Source: Streptomyces sp. SID8352 (GTDB lineage: Bacteria > Actinomycetota > Actinomycetes > Streptomycetales > Streptomycetaceae). Taken from it: 64,000 bases of DNA. Positions within the stretch are counted from its first letter, which is position 1; every line of letters starts with the position of its first letter. Of this stretch, positions 1-10,284 are shown in pieces. Location: the NCBI RefSeq assembly GCF_009862265.1, contig NZ_WWGX01000089.1, positions 62,001-126,000 of the forward strand, given 5' to 3'. Both the position numbers and the translations under genes were made by a program. A model generated the notes under the pieces. That model was not told the origin of the DNA. It saw nothing but the letters and a program-made list of their open reading frames with translations, and searched no databases.

Positions 1-1
1 G

Positions 2-1924
2 CACCGCACCACCGAGGACCTGCTGGTCCCGGACCCGTCGCTGTCGATCCGCGAGGGTGCCATCGCCGCGTGGCCGGGCGCCTGGCAGGGGAAGAACCTG
101 CGGGACGTCCTCGACGCGCTCGGCCACGACGTGGACCGCCCCTGGCGGGAACTGCCCGCCGAGGAGCGCGCGTGGATCCTGTTCACCGACGAGCAGCCGG
201 TCGTCACGGTGCATCCCGTGCGCGAGGCGGGCCGCATCCAACGGCCCTACCAGGGCACGTACATGAGCGCCCGACGGTATGTGCTCAAGACGTTCGCGGA
301 CTCGCGGAGCGCCACCCTGCGGGCCAGGGCTGAGCGCTTCCTGACCAGCGATCCGTGCCCGGTGTGCGGGGGCAGCAGGCTACGCGCCGAGGCCCTGGCC
401 GTGACCGTCGGCGGGCGGACCATCGCGGAGCTGGCGGCGCTGCCGCTGACCGAGCTGGCCGGGGCGCTGCCGGGCGGCGAGGGGGCGGCGGGGGTGCTCA
501 CCGAGGACCTGACCGCCCGGATCGCGCCGGTGACGGAGCTGGGCCTCGGCTATCTGAGCCTCGACCGGGCCACGCCGACCCTGTCGGCGGGCGAGCTGCA
601 ACGGCTGCGGCTGGCCACCCAGTTGCGGTCGGGGCTGTTCGGGGTGGTGTACGTCCTCGACGAGCCGTCGGCGGGGCTGCACCCGGCGGACACCCGGGCG
701 CTGCTGACGGTGCTGGAGCGGCTGAAGGCGGCGGGCAACTCGGTGTTCGTGGTGGAGCACCAGCTCGCGGTGGTGCGGGAGGCCGACTGGATCGTGGACG
801 TCGGGCCCGGGGCGGGCGAGCACGGCGGGCGGGTGCTGTACAGCGGGCCGGTGGAGGGGCTGGCCGGGGCCGGGGCGTCGGCGACGGCCCGGTACCTCTT
901 CGACCGCTCCCCGGCACCGGAGCGGGCGGCGCGGGTGCCGCGCGGCTCGGTGCGCGTCGGCCCGGTGACCCGGCACAACCTGCGCGGGGTGACCGCCGAG
1001 TTCCCGCTGGGGGTGCTCACGGCGGTGACCGGGGTGTCCGGCTCGGGGAAGTCGACGCTGGTCGCGGAGGTCACGGAGGAGCTGCCCGGGGTGGGGCGGC
1101 TGGTCCGGGTCGACCAGCGGCCGATCGGCCGCACCCCGCGCTCCAACCTGGCCACGTACACGGGCCTGTTCGACGTGGTGCGAAAGGTGTTCGCGGGGAC
1201 GGACGAGGCCCGCCGCCGGGGGTACGGCGTGGGCCGGTTCTCCTTCAACGTGGCCGGCGGACGGTGCGGGACGTGCCAGGGCGAGGGGTTCGTCAGCGTC
1301 GAGCTGCTCTTCCTGCCGAGCACCTACGCGCCCTGCCCGGACTGCGGCGGGGCGCGCTACGACCCGAAGACGCTGCGGGTCACCCACCGGGGGCGGAACA
1401 TCGCCCAGGTACTGGACCTGACGGTGGAGGAGGCGGCGGAGTTCTTCGCGGACACCCCGGCCGCCGGGCGCGCCCTGACGGCGCTGCTGGACGTGGGGCT
1501 GGGCTATCTGCGGCTCGGCCAGCCGGCCACCGAGCTGTCGGGCGGGGAGGCGCAGCGCATCAAGCTCGCCACCGAGCTGCAACGGGGACGGCGCGGGCAC
1601 ACCCTGTACCTGCTGGACGAGCCGACGACCGGTCTGCACCCCGCCGACACGGCGGTGCTGATGCGGCAGTTGCACGGTCTGGTGGACGCCGGGCACACGG
1701 TGGTCGTGGTGGAGCACGACATGGCGGTGGTGGCGGGCGCGGACCGGGTGATCGACCTTGGGCCGGGCGGCGGGGACGCGGGCGGCCGGATCGTGGCCGA
1801 GGGCACCCCGGCCGAGGTGGCGCGGGCCGCGGGCAGCGCGACGGCGCCCCATCTGGCGGCGGCCCTGTACGGCGAGGACGCGGGTGCGGCACTGTACGGC
1901 GAGGACGCGGGCGGGCGCCGGTGA
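2..1924 (+). CDS. UvrA-like ABC-class ATPase (5' end outside window)
   Basis: The frame is open from the first bases of the window, so the N-terminus is missing; the visible 640 residues are the insertion region plus both ABC modules of a UvrA-type protein. Visible motifs: a zinc-finger pair CPVCGG, ABC signature LSAGELQRLRLATQL with Walker B VYVLDEPSAGLHP in the first module, then Walker A GVSGSGKST, a second zinc site CGTCQGEGF...CPDCGG, signature LSGGEAQRIKLATEL and Walker B LYLLDEPTTGLHP. UvrA itself recognises DNA lesions as a dimer. Shorter actinobacterial paralogues of this type are usually annotated as UvrA-like or drug-resistance (DrrC-like) proteins, and I think that is more likely here than the housekeeping UvrA. 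The C-terminus carries a duplicated AALYGEDAG. The gene stands alone before a convergent gene. Confidence 0.9.
   Translation, partial: HRTTEDLLVPDPSLSIREGAIAAWPGAWQGKNLRDVLDALGHDVDRPWRELPAEERAWILFTDEQPVVTVHPVREAGRIQRPYQGTYMSARRYVLKTFADSRSATLRARAERFLTSDPCPVCGGSRLRAEALAVTVGGRTIAELAALPLTELAGALPGGEGAAGVLTEDLTARIAPVTELGLGYLSLDRATPTLSAGELQRLRLATQLRSGLFGVVYVLDEPSAGLHPADTRALLTVLERLKAAGNSVFVVEHQLAVVREADWIVDVGPGAGEHGGRVLYSGPVEGLAGAGASATARYLFDRSPAPERAARVPRGSVRVGPVTRHNLRGVTAEFPLGVLTAVTGVSGSGKSTLVAEVTEELPGVGRLVRVDQRPIGRTPRSNLATYTGLFDVVRKVFAGTDEARRRGYGVGRFSFNVAGGRCGTCQGEGFVSVELLFLPSTYAPCPDCGGARYDPKTLRVTHRGRNIAQVLDLTVEEAAEFFADTPAAGRALTALLDVGLGYLRLGQPATELSGGEAQRIKLATELQRGRRGHTLYLLDEPTTGLHPADTAVLMRQLHGLVDAGHTVVVVEHDMAVVAGADRVIDLGPGGGDAGGRIVAEGTPAEVARAAGSATAPHLAAALYGEDAGAALYGEDAGGRR
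1859..1912 (+). repeat. 27-bp tandem duplication at the 3' end of the UvrA-like gene
   Basis: Two in-frame copies of a 27-bp unit (1859-1885 and 1886-1912) differ at a few third positions and encode AALYGEDAG twice. The duplication lengthens the C-terminal tail without changing frame. Confidence 0.85.
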
Positions 1925-1964
1925 CACCGCACCGGCGCCCGCCCGCGTTGGCACGGCGCCTTGG

Positions 1965-2918
1965 TCATCCGCGGTCCGGCCGCGTCTCCTCGTCCTCCTC
2001 GACGACGCCCTCGACCTCGATCCGCTCCTTGCGGACCTGGCCGTGGACCGTCTCGTTCTCGATGTGCTCCTCGGTGGTCAGCCGGACCCGTTCCATGGGC
2101 ACGGCCTCGGTCTCCACGAAGGTGTGCTCCTCGTGGAGGGTGATCTCGTGCTCGGCCTCGCCGATCTCCGGTCCGGCCATCGCCGCGTCGCGGTTGGCGT
2201 CGGTGATCGGCTCGCGCTCCACATGGACCTCCTCGTGGCGCACGGGGACGGTCTGCTCGACGTCTTCCGTGACGACGTACTTGCGGATCCGGGCCCGGCC
2301 GGACTCGCGGCGTTCGACGCCGATGTGCATCCGCTCCTCCGAGCGGGTCATGGCCTCGTCCGCGCGGGTGCCGGCGCGTTCCGCGGTGTCCCGGTCCGTA
2401 CCGGTCCGGTGGCCGGCGATGCCCGCCGCCCCGGTGGCCCCGGCGGCGCCCGCCGTGCCGGAGGCGGTGGTCATGCCGGTGGTGTCGGCGGGTCCGGTGG
2501 CCGCGGCGCCCGCGGTGCCGGTGCCCATGGTCCCGGTGCCGGTCCCGGTGGTGGTGTCGCTGTCGGGGTCGGTGCGTTCGGCCTCGGTGAGGACGCTGCT
2601 CCAGTTGATGCCGTAGTAGTCGTAGAGCCGGTGTTCCTCGCCCTCCGACAGATGGCCGCCCGCGTCGACGTCGACATCGGGCGCGCCCTTGACCTGCTCC
2701 TTGCCGTACGGGACCTCAAGGTGGTCCCGCACCAGCGCGGCGTCGCGGATGGGGACGAACGACTCGCTGGTGCCGAACATCCCGGTCCTGACGCTCACCC
2801 ATTCCGGGCGTCCGGTCATGTCGTCGAAGAACACGTGCTTGGCGTCGCCGATCTTGTTCCCGTCCCCGTCGTAGACCGGGTGGTCCAGGACGTTGGCGAG
2901 TTGTTCACGGGTGATCAT
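1965..2918 (-). CDS. PRC-barrel / DUF2382 stress-type protein
   Basis: A 317-residue soluble protein. Residues 1-110 form a PRC-barrel domain (ITREQLANVLDHPVYDGDG, with GDAKHVFFDD and PEWVSVRTG). A long low-complexity linker of Thr, Gly and Ala follows (TTTGTGTGTMGTGTAG), then a charged C-terminal DUF2382 domain (about 205-305, with RIRKYVVTEDVEQTVPVRHE and HVEREPIT). This architecture is common in actinobacteria and is often linked to osmotic or general stress, but its biochemical role is not established. The ATG is preceded by AAGGAGG about ten bases upstream, which supports the start. It is transcribed towards the UvrA-like gene. Confidence 0.9.
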   Translation of the reverse strand: MITREQLANVLDHPVYDGDGNKIGDAKHVFFDDMTGRPEWVSVRTGMFGTSESFVPIRDAALVRDHLEVPYGKEQVKGAPDVDVDAGGHLSEGEEHRLYDYYGINWSSVLTEAERTDPDSDTTTGTGTGTMGTGTAGAAATGPADTTGMTTASGTAGAAGATGAAGIAGHRTGTDRDTAERAGTRADEAMTRSEERMHIGVERRESGRARIRKYVVTEDVEQTVPVRHEEVHVEREPITDANRDAAMAGPEIGEAEHEITLHEEHTFVETEAVPMERVRLTTEEHIENETVHGQVRKERIEVEGVVEEDEETRPDRG

Positions 2919-3030
2919 CTGCCATCACCCTCCTTCCGGAGTCCCTCCACTCCGTCTGTCCGCTTCGGAAGGTCGAAAACGGAATAAACGCCACAAAAGG
3001 CACGTACTTTTCGGTGGCGCTTTCCCTCGC

Positions 3031-3966
3031 TCACCGCTCCCCGGGCGATGTGTGGCGCCCCACCGGCACCTCGGGGTCCGGCGGCCGGGCGGCCAGGGCG
3101 AGGGAGCGGCGGTCCGGGTGGCGGCCGGGCGGGATCACGGGGCACACCTCCACCTCGGCGATGAGGCGGCGGGCGGTGACCACCCGCCACACGGAGGCGA
3201 ACAGGGAGTCCTCCCCGATGAAGGCGGCCGCGGTGCCCGGCGCCGCGCCGCCGTCCCGGTAGCGGACGCGGACCGGCTGGACGGCGGCCCCGGCGTCCAG
3301 GGCGGCCTGGAAGGCGGCCCGGCGGAAGCGGCCCCGGGCACCGCCGCACCAGGTGCTGCCCTCGGGGAAGACCGCGACGGCGCCGCCCGCGCGCAACTGC
3401 CCGGCGATCACGGCGACGGTGGCGGGCAGGGTCCGCAGCCGGTCCCGGTCGATGAAGAGGGCGCCGCCGCGCTCGGCGAGCCACCCGGCCACCGGCCAGC
3501 GCCGGATCTCGCTCTTGGCCAGCATCCGGGCCGGGCGCACGGCGGCCAGCAGCGGGATGTCCAGCCAGGACACGTGGTCGGCGACGAGCAGCAGCCCACC
3601 GCCGGACGGGGCTGAGCCCGTGATCCGGACCCGGACCCCGGCCGCCCGTACCGTCCACCGGCACCAGCGCCGCACCGGGGCGGCCGGGAGCCACCGGGCG
3701 AACGGCGACAGCGCGGACCCGGCGGCCAGCAGCGCGGCGAGCGCCGCGAGCCGCAGCACCCCGCGCGGCACGGCAGCCGGGCCCCGTGGCGGCCCCAGGC
3801 AGGCGGCGGGGGTGCAGGGCGCGGTCGGCAGCCAGGCGTTCGCCGGCGGCCGGGTGGTGGGAACGGGCGCGAGGGCGGGAACGGGAGCGAGGGGAGCGGC
3901 GGCCGGGCCGGAGAGGGTGAGAGGGCCGGGGACGGCCGGCGTGCCGGGGACGGCCGGGGCGTTCAT
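3031..3966 (-). CDS. PlsC-family 1-acylglycerol-phosphate (OlsA-like) acyltransferase
   Basis: A 311-residue acyltransferase of the PlsC family, which moves a fatty acyl group onto a lyso-lipid at the membrane. The HX4D catalytic motif is seen as DHVSWLD (in LLLVADHVSWLDIPLL), the substrate motif as FPEGSTW, and the conserved FIDRDRL follows the membrane-associated segment. A Pro/Ala-rich N-terminal extension and a hydrophobic helix (LAALAALLAAGSAL) precede the domain. Its ATG overlaps the stop of the upstream GNAT gene by four bases (ATGA), so the pair is translationally coupled. An OlsB-type N-acyltransferase next to a PlsC/OlsA-type O-acyltransferase is the classic pair for ornithine lipids, which streptomycetes make. 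That assignment is inference from pairing; a phosphatidic acid role is the alternative. Confidence 0.88.
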   Translation of the reverse strand: MNAPAVPGTPAVPGPLTLSGPAAAPLAPVPALAPVPTTRPPANAWLPTAPCTPAACLGPPRGPAAVPRGVLRLAALAALLAAGSALSPFARWLPAAPVRRWCRWTVRAAGVRVRITGSAPSGGGLLLVADHVSWLDIPLLAAVRPARMLAKSEIRRWPVAGWLAERGGALFIDRDRLRTLPATVAVIAGQLRAGGAVAVFPEGSTWCGGARGRFRRAAFQAALDAGAAVQPVRVRYRDGGAAPGTAAAFIGEDSLFASVWRVVTARRLIAEVEVCPVIPPGRHPDRRSLALAARPPDPEVPVGRHTSPGER

Positions 3967-4739
3967 CGGGCCGGGATCAGCGAGAGGAAGTGGCGCAGAT
4001 AGCGGGGGTCCACGCGGTCCATCCGCAGCAGCACATAGAGGTCGGCGACGCCGAAGTCGGCGTCGTGGGCGGGCTCCCCGCACACCCAGGCGCCGAGCCG
4101 GAGGTAGCCGCGCAGCAGCGCGGGCAGGGGCGGGCGGGCCCCGGCGGGGGCGGCGCCGCGCGGTGCCCAGGGCAGCAGGGGCCGCACCCGGTACTCCTCG
4201 GGGGCGAGGTGCCGCTCGCGCACCCGCTCCCAGGTGGCGGCGGCCAGGGCGCCACCGTCGGCGAGCGGGAGGGAGCAGCAGCCCGCCAGCCAGGTGTGGC
4301 CGCGCTCGGTCATGTAGCGGGCCAGCCCGGCCCATATGAGGCCGATGACGGCGCCGTCGCGGTGATCGGGGTGGACGCAGGAGCGGCCGACCTCGACCAT
4401 CGTGGACCGGACCGGGCCGAGCGCGCTCAGGTCGAACTCGTTCTCCGCGTAGAGGCGCCCGGCGACTGCGGCGCGCTCCGGCGGCAGCAGCCGGTAGGTG
4501 CCGACCACCTGCCCGGTGGTCTCCTCGCGGACGAGCAGGTGGTCGCAGTGGGCGTCGAACGGGTCGATGTCGAGGCCGGGTTCGGGGCTCGGCAGCAGGG
4601 CGCCCATCTCACCGGCGAACACCTCGTGCCGCAGGCGCTGCGCGGCCCGTACGTCCGCCTCGTCGCGGGCGAGGCCGACGGTGTAGTGGAGGGGCGCGGC
4701 GGGCCGCGTGGGACGGTCGACGGTCAGGACACCGCTCAT
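3963..4739 (-). CDS. GNAT-fold N-acyltransferase, OlsB-like
   Basis: A 258-residue protein of the GNAT superfamily in the haemolysin/OlsB-like branch. The core has the usual pattern: LRHEVFAGEMG near the N-terminus, DHLLVREETTGQVVGTYRLL, then VEVGRSCVHPDHRDGAVIGLIWAGLARY in the acyl-donor site. OlsB enzymes use acyl-ACP to make lyso-ornithine lipid, the substrate for the adjacent OlsA-like enzyme. The chosen ATG (MSGVLT) has AGGAG about eight bases upstream; a longer in-frame start exists at 4793 but lacks such a site. It forms a two-gene unit with the PlsC-type gene through an ATGA overlap. The ornithine-lipid role is inferred and not proven by sequence alone. Confidence 0.85.
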   Translation of the reverse strand: MSGVLTVDRPTRPAAPLHYTVGLARDEADVRAAQRLRHEVFAGEMGALLPSPEPGLDIDPFDAHCDHLLVREETTGQVVGTYRLLPPERAAVAGRLYAENEFDLSALGPVRSTMVEVGRSCVHPDHRDGAVIGLIWAGLARYMTERGHTWLAGCCSLPLADGGALAAATWERVRERHLAPEEYRVRPLLPWAPRGAAPAGARPPLPALLRGYLRLGAWVCGEPAHDADFGVADLYVLLRMDRVDPRYLRHFLSLIPAR

Positions 4740-5251
4740 GGATGCTCTCCTGGTCGCGGGGGCGGGGGCCGGGGCCCCGGTGGGCGGCCGCAAAGTCCGG
4801 CCGCCTCAGTTCTTCCGGTGCGGGCTGTCCTGCGCGTGACCGGCGCCGGGAGAGCGGGTGTGGGGTTGCTGAATGCCAGGAGCCGGGCCGCCGCCCCGGC
4901 GTCACACGGAAGTGATCCGGCCCCGCGCGGTGCGCGGGTGCTCGGCGCCGCCGGGTGCGCGGGTGCGCGGGGACTGCGCGCGGGGCTCGGTCCGCGCGGC
5001 GGGGCGGGGAACGGCCCGGTCCGCCCAGTCGCCGGGGTGCGGGGAACGGCCCGGTCGCCCAGTGGGCCGGAAAGCGAGACGGGGCCGGGGAGAGCACCTC
5101 CCCCGGCCCCGTCCGTCCGCACCTGTCGGCGAACGTCGGTCGGGCGGCCCCGGGCGGGGCCGCCGTACGGTTGGGGCCTCTCGTTCGGATCATGCCGGGC
5201 TCGCGGGCCCCGGCACCGCACCCTGATCCGGCCCGATCCAGACGAAAGACC
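4740..5251. other. Intergenic region downstream of sdhB
   Basis: No coding potential that I trust. It contains a pair of direct repeats of about 23 bp (5006-5029 and 5041-5063, each beginning GGGGAACGGCCCGGTC) and one strong hairpin, listed separately. The promoter of the GNAT gene should lie in the first 200 bases, but I cannot place it. Confidence 0.6.
5080..5111 (-). terminator. Hairpin terminator of the sdh operon
   Basis: Two perfect 11-bp arms, CGGGGCCGGGG and CCCCGGCCCCG, are separated by a ten-base loop and lie about 140 bases past the sdhB stop. No U-tract follows, as is normal for Streptomyces terminators. Confidence 0.7.
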
Positions 5252-5997
5252 CTAGCGGCCCGCACCCCCGCGGGCCGCGCGCAGCCACTCCCGGTTCATA
5301 CCGGTGATGGACATGAGCGGGATGCCCTTGGGGCAGGCGGTGGCGCACTCGCCGGTGAGCGTGCAGCCGCCGAAGCCCTCCTCGTCCATCCGGGCCACCA
5401 TGTCCAGCACCCGCGTCCCGCGCTCGGGCGCGCCCTGGGGCAGGACGTTGAGATGGTTGATCTTCGCCGAGGTGAAGAGCATGGCCGCGCCGTTGGGGCA
5501 GGCGGCCACGCAGGCACCGCAGCCGATGCACTCGGCGTGCTCGAAGGCGAGATCGGCGTCCGGCTTGGGCACCGGCGTCGCGTGGGCCTCGGGCGCGGCG
5601 CCGGTGGGGACGCTGATGTAGCCGCCGGCCTGGATGATCCGGTCGAGGGCCGAGCGGTCCACGACGAGGTCCTTGACCACCGGGAAGGCCGCCGCCCGCC
5701 AGGGTTCGACGTCGATGGTGTCGCCGTCCCGGAAGGAGCGCATGTGGAGCTGGCAGGTGGTGGTTCGCTCGGGTCCGTGCGCGTCGCCGTTGATGACCAG
5801 CGAGCAGGCGCCGCAGATGCCCTCGCGGCAGTCGTGGTCGAAGGCGACCGGGTCGTCGCCCTTGACGATCAGCTCCTCGTTGAGGGTGTCGAGCATCTCC
5901 AGGAAGGACATGTCCGGCGAGATGCCGTCCACCTCGTACGTGGACATGGTGCCTTCGGCATCGGCGTTCTTCTGCCGCCAGACGCGCAGGGTGAGCC

Positions 5998-6001
<4 letters not shown>
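5252..6001 (-). CDS. sdhB: Succinate dehydrogenase / fumarate reductase iron-sulfur subunit
   Basis: A 249-residue iron-sulfur subunit that carries electrons from the SdhA flavin to the membrane quinone site. The N-terminal ferredoxin domain has the [2Fe-2S] ligands in CREGICGACSLVINGD and a later TTTC. The C-terminal domain has CIGCGACVAACPNGA and CTLTGECATACPKG for the 4Fe-4S and 3Fe-4S clusters. The ATG overlaps the sdhA stop by four bases (ATGA), so it is translated after sdhA. Gene order C-A-B and the single membrane anchor identify the type B complex. The sequence appears complete. Confidence 0.96.
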
Positions 6002-7947
<1,946 letters not shown>

Positions 7948-7949
7948 GG

Positions 7950-8657
7950 TCAGCTCACCACTCCGGTCATGACGCCCACGGGGACGGCGATGAAGCCGGC
8001 CGTGAGCAGCAGTGCGAGGACGTTGGCGGCGGCCTTGAGGGCCCGGTCGCGGGAGCGGCTGCCGACGCCGAGGGTCTGGGCGGCGCTCCAGAAGCCGTGC
8101 CGGATGTGCAGGCCGACGGCGAGCATCGCCACGAGGTAGATGACGTTCCCGTACCAGGTGGAGAAGGTGTCCACCACGTTCTGGTAGGGCTTGCCGGACT
8201 CGAAGCCGCCGGAGTGCACCGTGCCGGTGGTCAGGTCCAGCAGGTGCCAGACGATGAACAGGCCGAGGATGATCCCGCCCCAGCGCATGGTGCGGGTCGC
8301 GTAGCTCGCCCGGCGCCTGCGGTGCGCGTACGGGGTCGGCCGGGCGCGGATGTCGCGGCGGCTGAGCTGGTAGGCCGAGACGGCGTGGGCGACGACGGCG
8401 GCCACGAGGACCACCCGGATCAGCCAGAGCGTCCACTCCTCGTGCATGACCGGTCCGCCGATGGTGCGCAGCCAGTGCGCGTAGGCGTTGAACTCGCCGC
8501 TGCCGAAGAAGATCTTCAGGTTGCCGATCATGTGGGCGACCAGGTAGAGCAGCATGACGAGCCCGCTGACCGCCATCACCGTCTTCTTGCCGACGGTCGA
8601 GTCCCACACCGTGCGCGCCATGGACGGCCGTCGGCCCGTCCGCGTTGCCAGAGCCAT
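7950..8657 (-). CDS. sdhC: Succinate dehydrogenase cytochrome b membrane anchor
   Basis: A 235-residue integral membrane protein with five hydrophobic segments (for example VMAVSGLVMLLYLVAHMIG and WGGIILGLFIVWHLLDL). Conserved histidines in VAHMIGN, HAVSAYQ, WHLLDL and GLHIRHGFWSA can ligate two haems, as in single-subunit type B anchors. It binds quinone and anchors SdhA/B. I chose the ATG giving MALATRT, the usual start in streptomycete homologues; no Shine-Dalgarno is visible, and a promoter-like -10 lies just upstream, so the message may be nearly leaderless. It is the first gene of the sdhCAB operon and diverges from a LysR gene. Confidence 0.93.
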   Translation of the reverse strand: MALATRTGRRPSMARTVWDSTVGKKTVMAVSGLVMLLYLVAHMIGNLKIFFGSGEFNAYAHWLRTIGGPVMHEEWTLWLIRVVLVAAVVAHAVSAYQLSRRDIRARPTPYAHRRRRASYATRTMRWGGIILGLFIVWHLLDLTTGTVHSGGFESGKPYQNVVDTFSTWYGNVIYLVAMLAVGLHIRHGFWSAAQTLGVGSRSRDRALKAAANVLALLLTAGFIAVPVGVMTGVVS

Positions 8658-8752
8658 GTCACGGGACGCTACGGCCACGGGGCCCGATCGGTCCAAGACA
8701 TGGTGCGCCTGGTTTCCATAGTGCTTGACTATCGAACGCGTATGCTGGCGGT
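8658..8752. promoter_or_regulatory. Divergent sdhC / LysR control region with LysR-type operator
   Basis: A 15-bp dyad ATAG-N7-CTAT (8718-8732) with the T-N11-A signature of LysR operators lies between the two genes. On the + strand, TATGCT at 8741-8746 is followed by six bases and the LysR ATG, the spacing expected for a leaderless transcript. On the minus strand, TTGGAC (8696-8691), a 19-bp spacer and TAGCGT (8671-8666) end two or three bases from the sdhC start region. Promoter calls are by eye. Confidence 0.55.
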
Positions 8753-9637
8753 ATGCAGTTCCAGCAGCTCCTGTACTTCGTGGCGGTCGCCGAGACCCGG
8801 CACTTCACGCGGGCGGCGGAGTCGGTCCATGTGGCGCAGCCCTCGCTCTCGCAGCAGATCAAGGCGCTGGAGCGGGAGCTGGGGGCGGACCTGTTCCGGC
8901 GGGCGCGGGGCAACATCACCCTGACGGACGCCGGTGAGGCGCTGCTGCCGCTGGCCCGGCGCATCCTGGCCGACGCGGACACGGCCCGCCACGAGGTGAT
9001 GGAGCTGGCGCAGCTCCGGCGCGGCCGGGTCCGCCTCGGCGCGACGCCGAGCCTGTGCACGGGGCTGCTGCCCGACGTGCTGCGGGCCTTCCACGACCGG
9101 TATCCGGGCATCCGGCTGCTGATCGAGGAGGGCGGCTCGCTCGACCTGGTGCGGGAGCTGGCGCGCGGGGCGCTCGATCTGGCGCTGGTCGTGCTGCCGC
9201 TGCCGACCGCCTCCCCGGCGCTGACCACGGTGGAGCTGCTGCGGGAGGACCTGGTGGTGGTCTCCTCGGCACAGGCACCCCCGCCGGGCGGTGGACGGGA
9301 GGCGGTGCGGATCGCCGATCTGGAGGGCGAGCGGCTGGTGATGTTCCGGCACGGGTACGACCTGCGGGAGCTGACCGTGGCCGCGTGCCGCGCCGAGGGC
9401 TTCGAACCGGACTTCGCGGTGGAGGGCGGGGAGATGGACGCGGTGCTGAACTTCGTCCGGGCGGGTCTCGGCGTGGCCGTGGTGCCCCGCATGGTCGCCA
9501 CCCGGCCGGGCCTCGGCCTGCGCGTCACCCCGCTGTCCGGCCCGGACCTGCACCGCACCATCGCCCTGGCCCACCGCAGCGACGTGGACCCGCCCCGGGC
9601 CGCGCGGGAGCTCCAGCGGATGCTGCTCCAGCGCTGA
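8753..9637 (+). CDS. LysR-family transcriptional regulator
   Basis: A 294-residue LysR regulator. The N-terminal winged helix-turn-helix is typical (MQFQQLLYFVAVAETRHFTR, then AAESVHVAQPSLSQQIKALE and LGADLFRR). The effector domain contains two Rossmann-like halves, with the family phrase VLNFVRAGLGVAVVPRM near the end. Divergent transcription from sdhCAB and the dyad between the genes suggest that it controls the respiratory operon and itself. The inducer is unknown; LysR proteins beside metabolic operons often sense a pathway intermediate. A palindrome follows its stop. Confidence 0.93.
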   Translation: MQFQQLLYFVAVAETRHFTRAAESVHVAQPSLSQQIKALERELGADLFRRARGNITLTDAGEALLPLARRILADADTARHEVMELAQLRRGRVRLGATPSLCTGLLPDVLRAFHDRYPGIRLLIEEGGSLDLVRELARGALDLALVVLPLPTASPALTTVELLREDLVVVSSAQAPPPGGGREAVRIADLEGERLVMFRHGYDLRELTVAACRAEGFEPDFAVEGGEMDAVLNFVRAGLGVAVVPRMVATRPGLGLRVTPLSGPDLHRTIALAHRSDVDPPRAARELQRMLLQR

Positions 9638-9647
9638 GGGGCGCGGA

Positions 9648-9665
9648 CGCCCGGGGCCCCGGGCG
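9648..9665 (+). terminator. Palindromic terminator after LysR gene
   Basis: An 18-bp perfect palindrome (CGCCCGGGG followed by CCCCGGGCG) lies eleven bases past the LysR stop. Confidence 0.5.
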
Positions 9666-9756
9666 GAAGCCGGAGCGCGGAAGGCGCCGGCCCCGCCCGG
9701 TGCCCCGCCGCCGGCCGGTGCGGTCCCGGCCCCGGTGGTGACCGGCGGGGCGCGGG

Positions 9757-10137
9757 TCAGGGAATGCCCGGGGGCACCGGTGTGCCCTGGTGGTAGTACA
9801 TCCACCAGGAGCCCGTGCCGTCGTCCCAGCGCCACAGGGAGGTGCGGCGGGCCCGCTGCCCGGCGAGAAGGGTCTCGTAGCTGAGCTGCACCAGCCCCGG
9901 GGCGAGCAGGACACCGGTGAGGCCGGACGGCTCGTACACCGCGTCGTCCCCCGGGCCGCCCGGGTGGTCGGGCAGCGAGGCGACCGTGTCGGCGTAGGTG
10001 TGGCGCCGGCCGGAGGAGCCGACCTCGGTGAACTCCGGGTCCAGCAGCGCGGCGACGAGTGCGCGGGAGCCGCGCACCGCCGGGTCCAGGAGACGCAGTT
10101 CGGCGGCGACGGCCGCGGCGACGGATTCCTCGGTCAT
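9757..10137 (-). CDS. NTF2-like (DUF4440/SnoaL-type) protein
   Basis: A small soluble protein of 126 residues with the cone-shaped NTF2-like fold pattern. An N-terminal helix (AAAVAAELRLLDPAVRGS) leads to LLDPEFTEVGSSGRRHTY, then strands ending in RRTSLWRWDDGTGSWWMYYHQGTPV, which is the typical DUF4440 C-terminus. Such proteins bind or turn over small molecules, but many have no known reaction. I used the ATG at 10137; a GTG two codons upstream is also possible. It follows rmdA on the same strand with a gap of about 150 bases. Confidence 0.8.
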   Translation of the reverse strand: MTEESVAAAVAAELRLLDPAVRGSRALVAALLDPEFTEVGSSGRRHTYADTVASLPDHPGGPGDDAVYEPSGLTGVLLAPGLVQLSYETLLAGQRARRTSLWRWDDGTGSWWMYYHQGTPVPPGIP

Positions 10138-10284
10138 CCGCACAGGATCACCGACGGCCCGGCGGTTGCGCCACCGGCTTTCCCGGTGCCCCGCCGTCGG
10201 GGCACCGGCACCCGCCGTCCGTCCGCCGGACTCCCCCGCCGCGCCACGGCGCCCCGGCCGGCCCCGCCGCGCTCCCCCGGCGCC

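Noticed and set aside
355..2616. A 753-codon + strand frame over the UvrA-like gene and PRC gene
   Set aside because: Composition is Gly/Arg/Ala noise with no domain; the true frames have clear ABC, zinc and PRC motifs.
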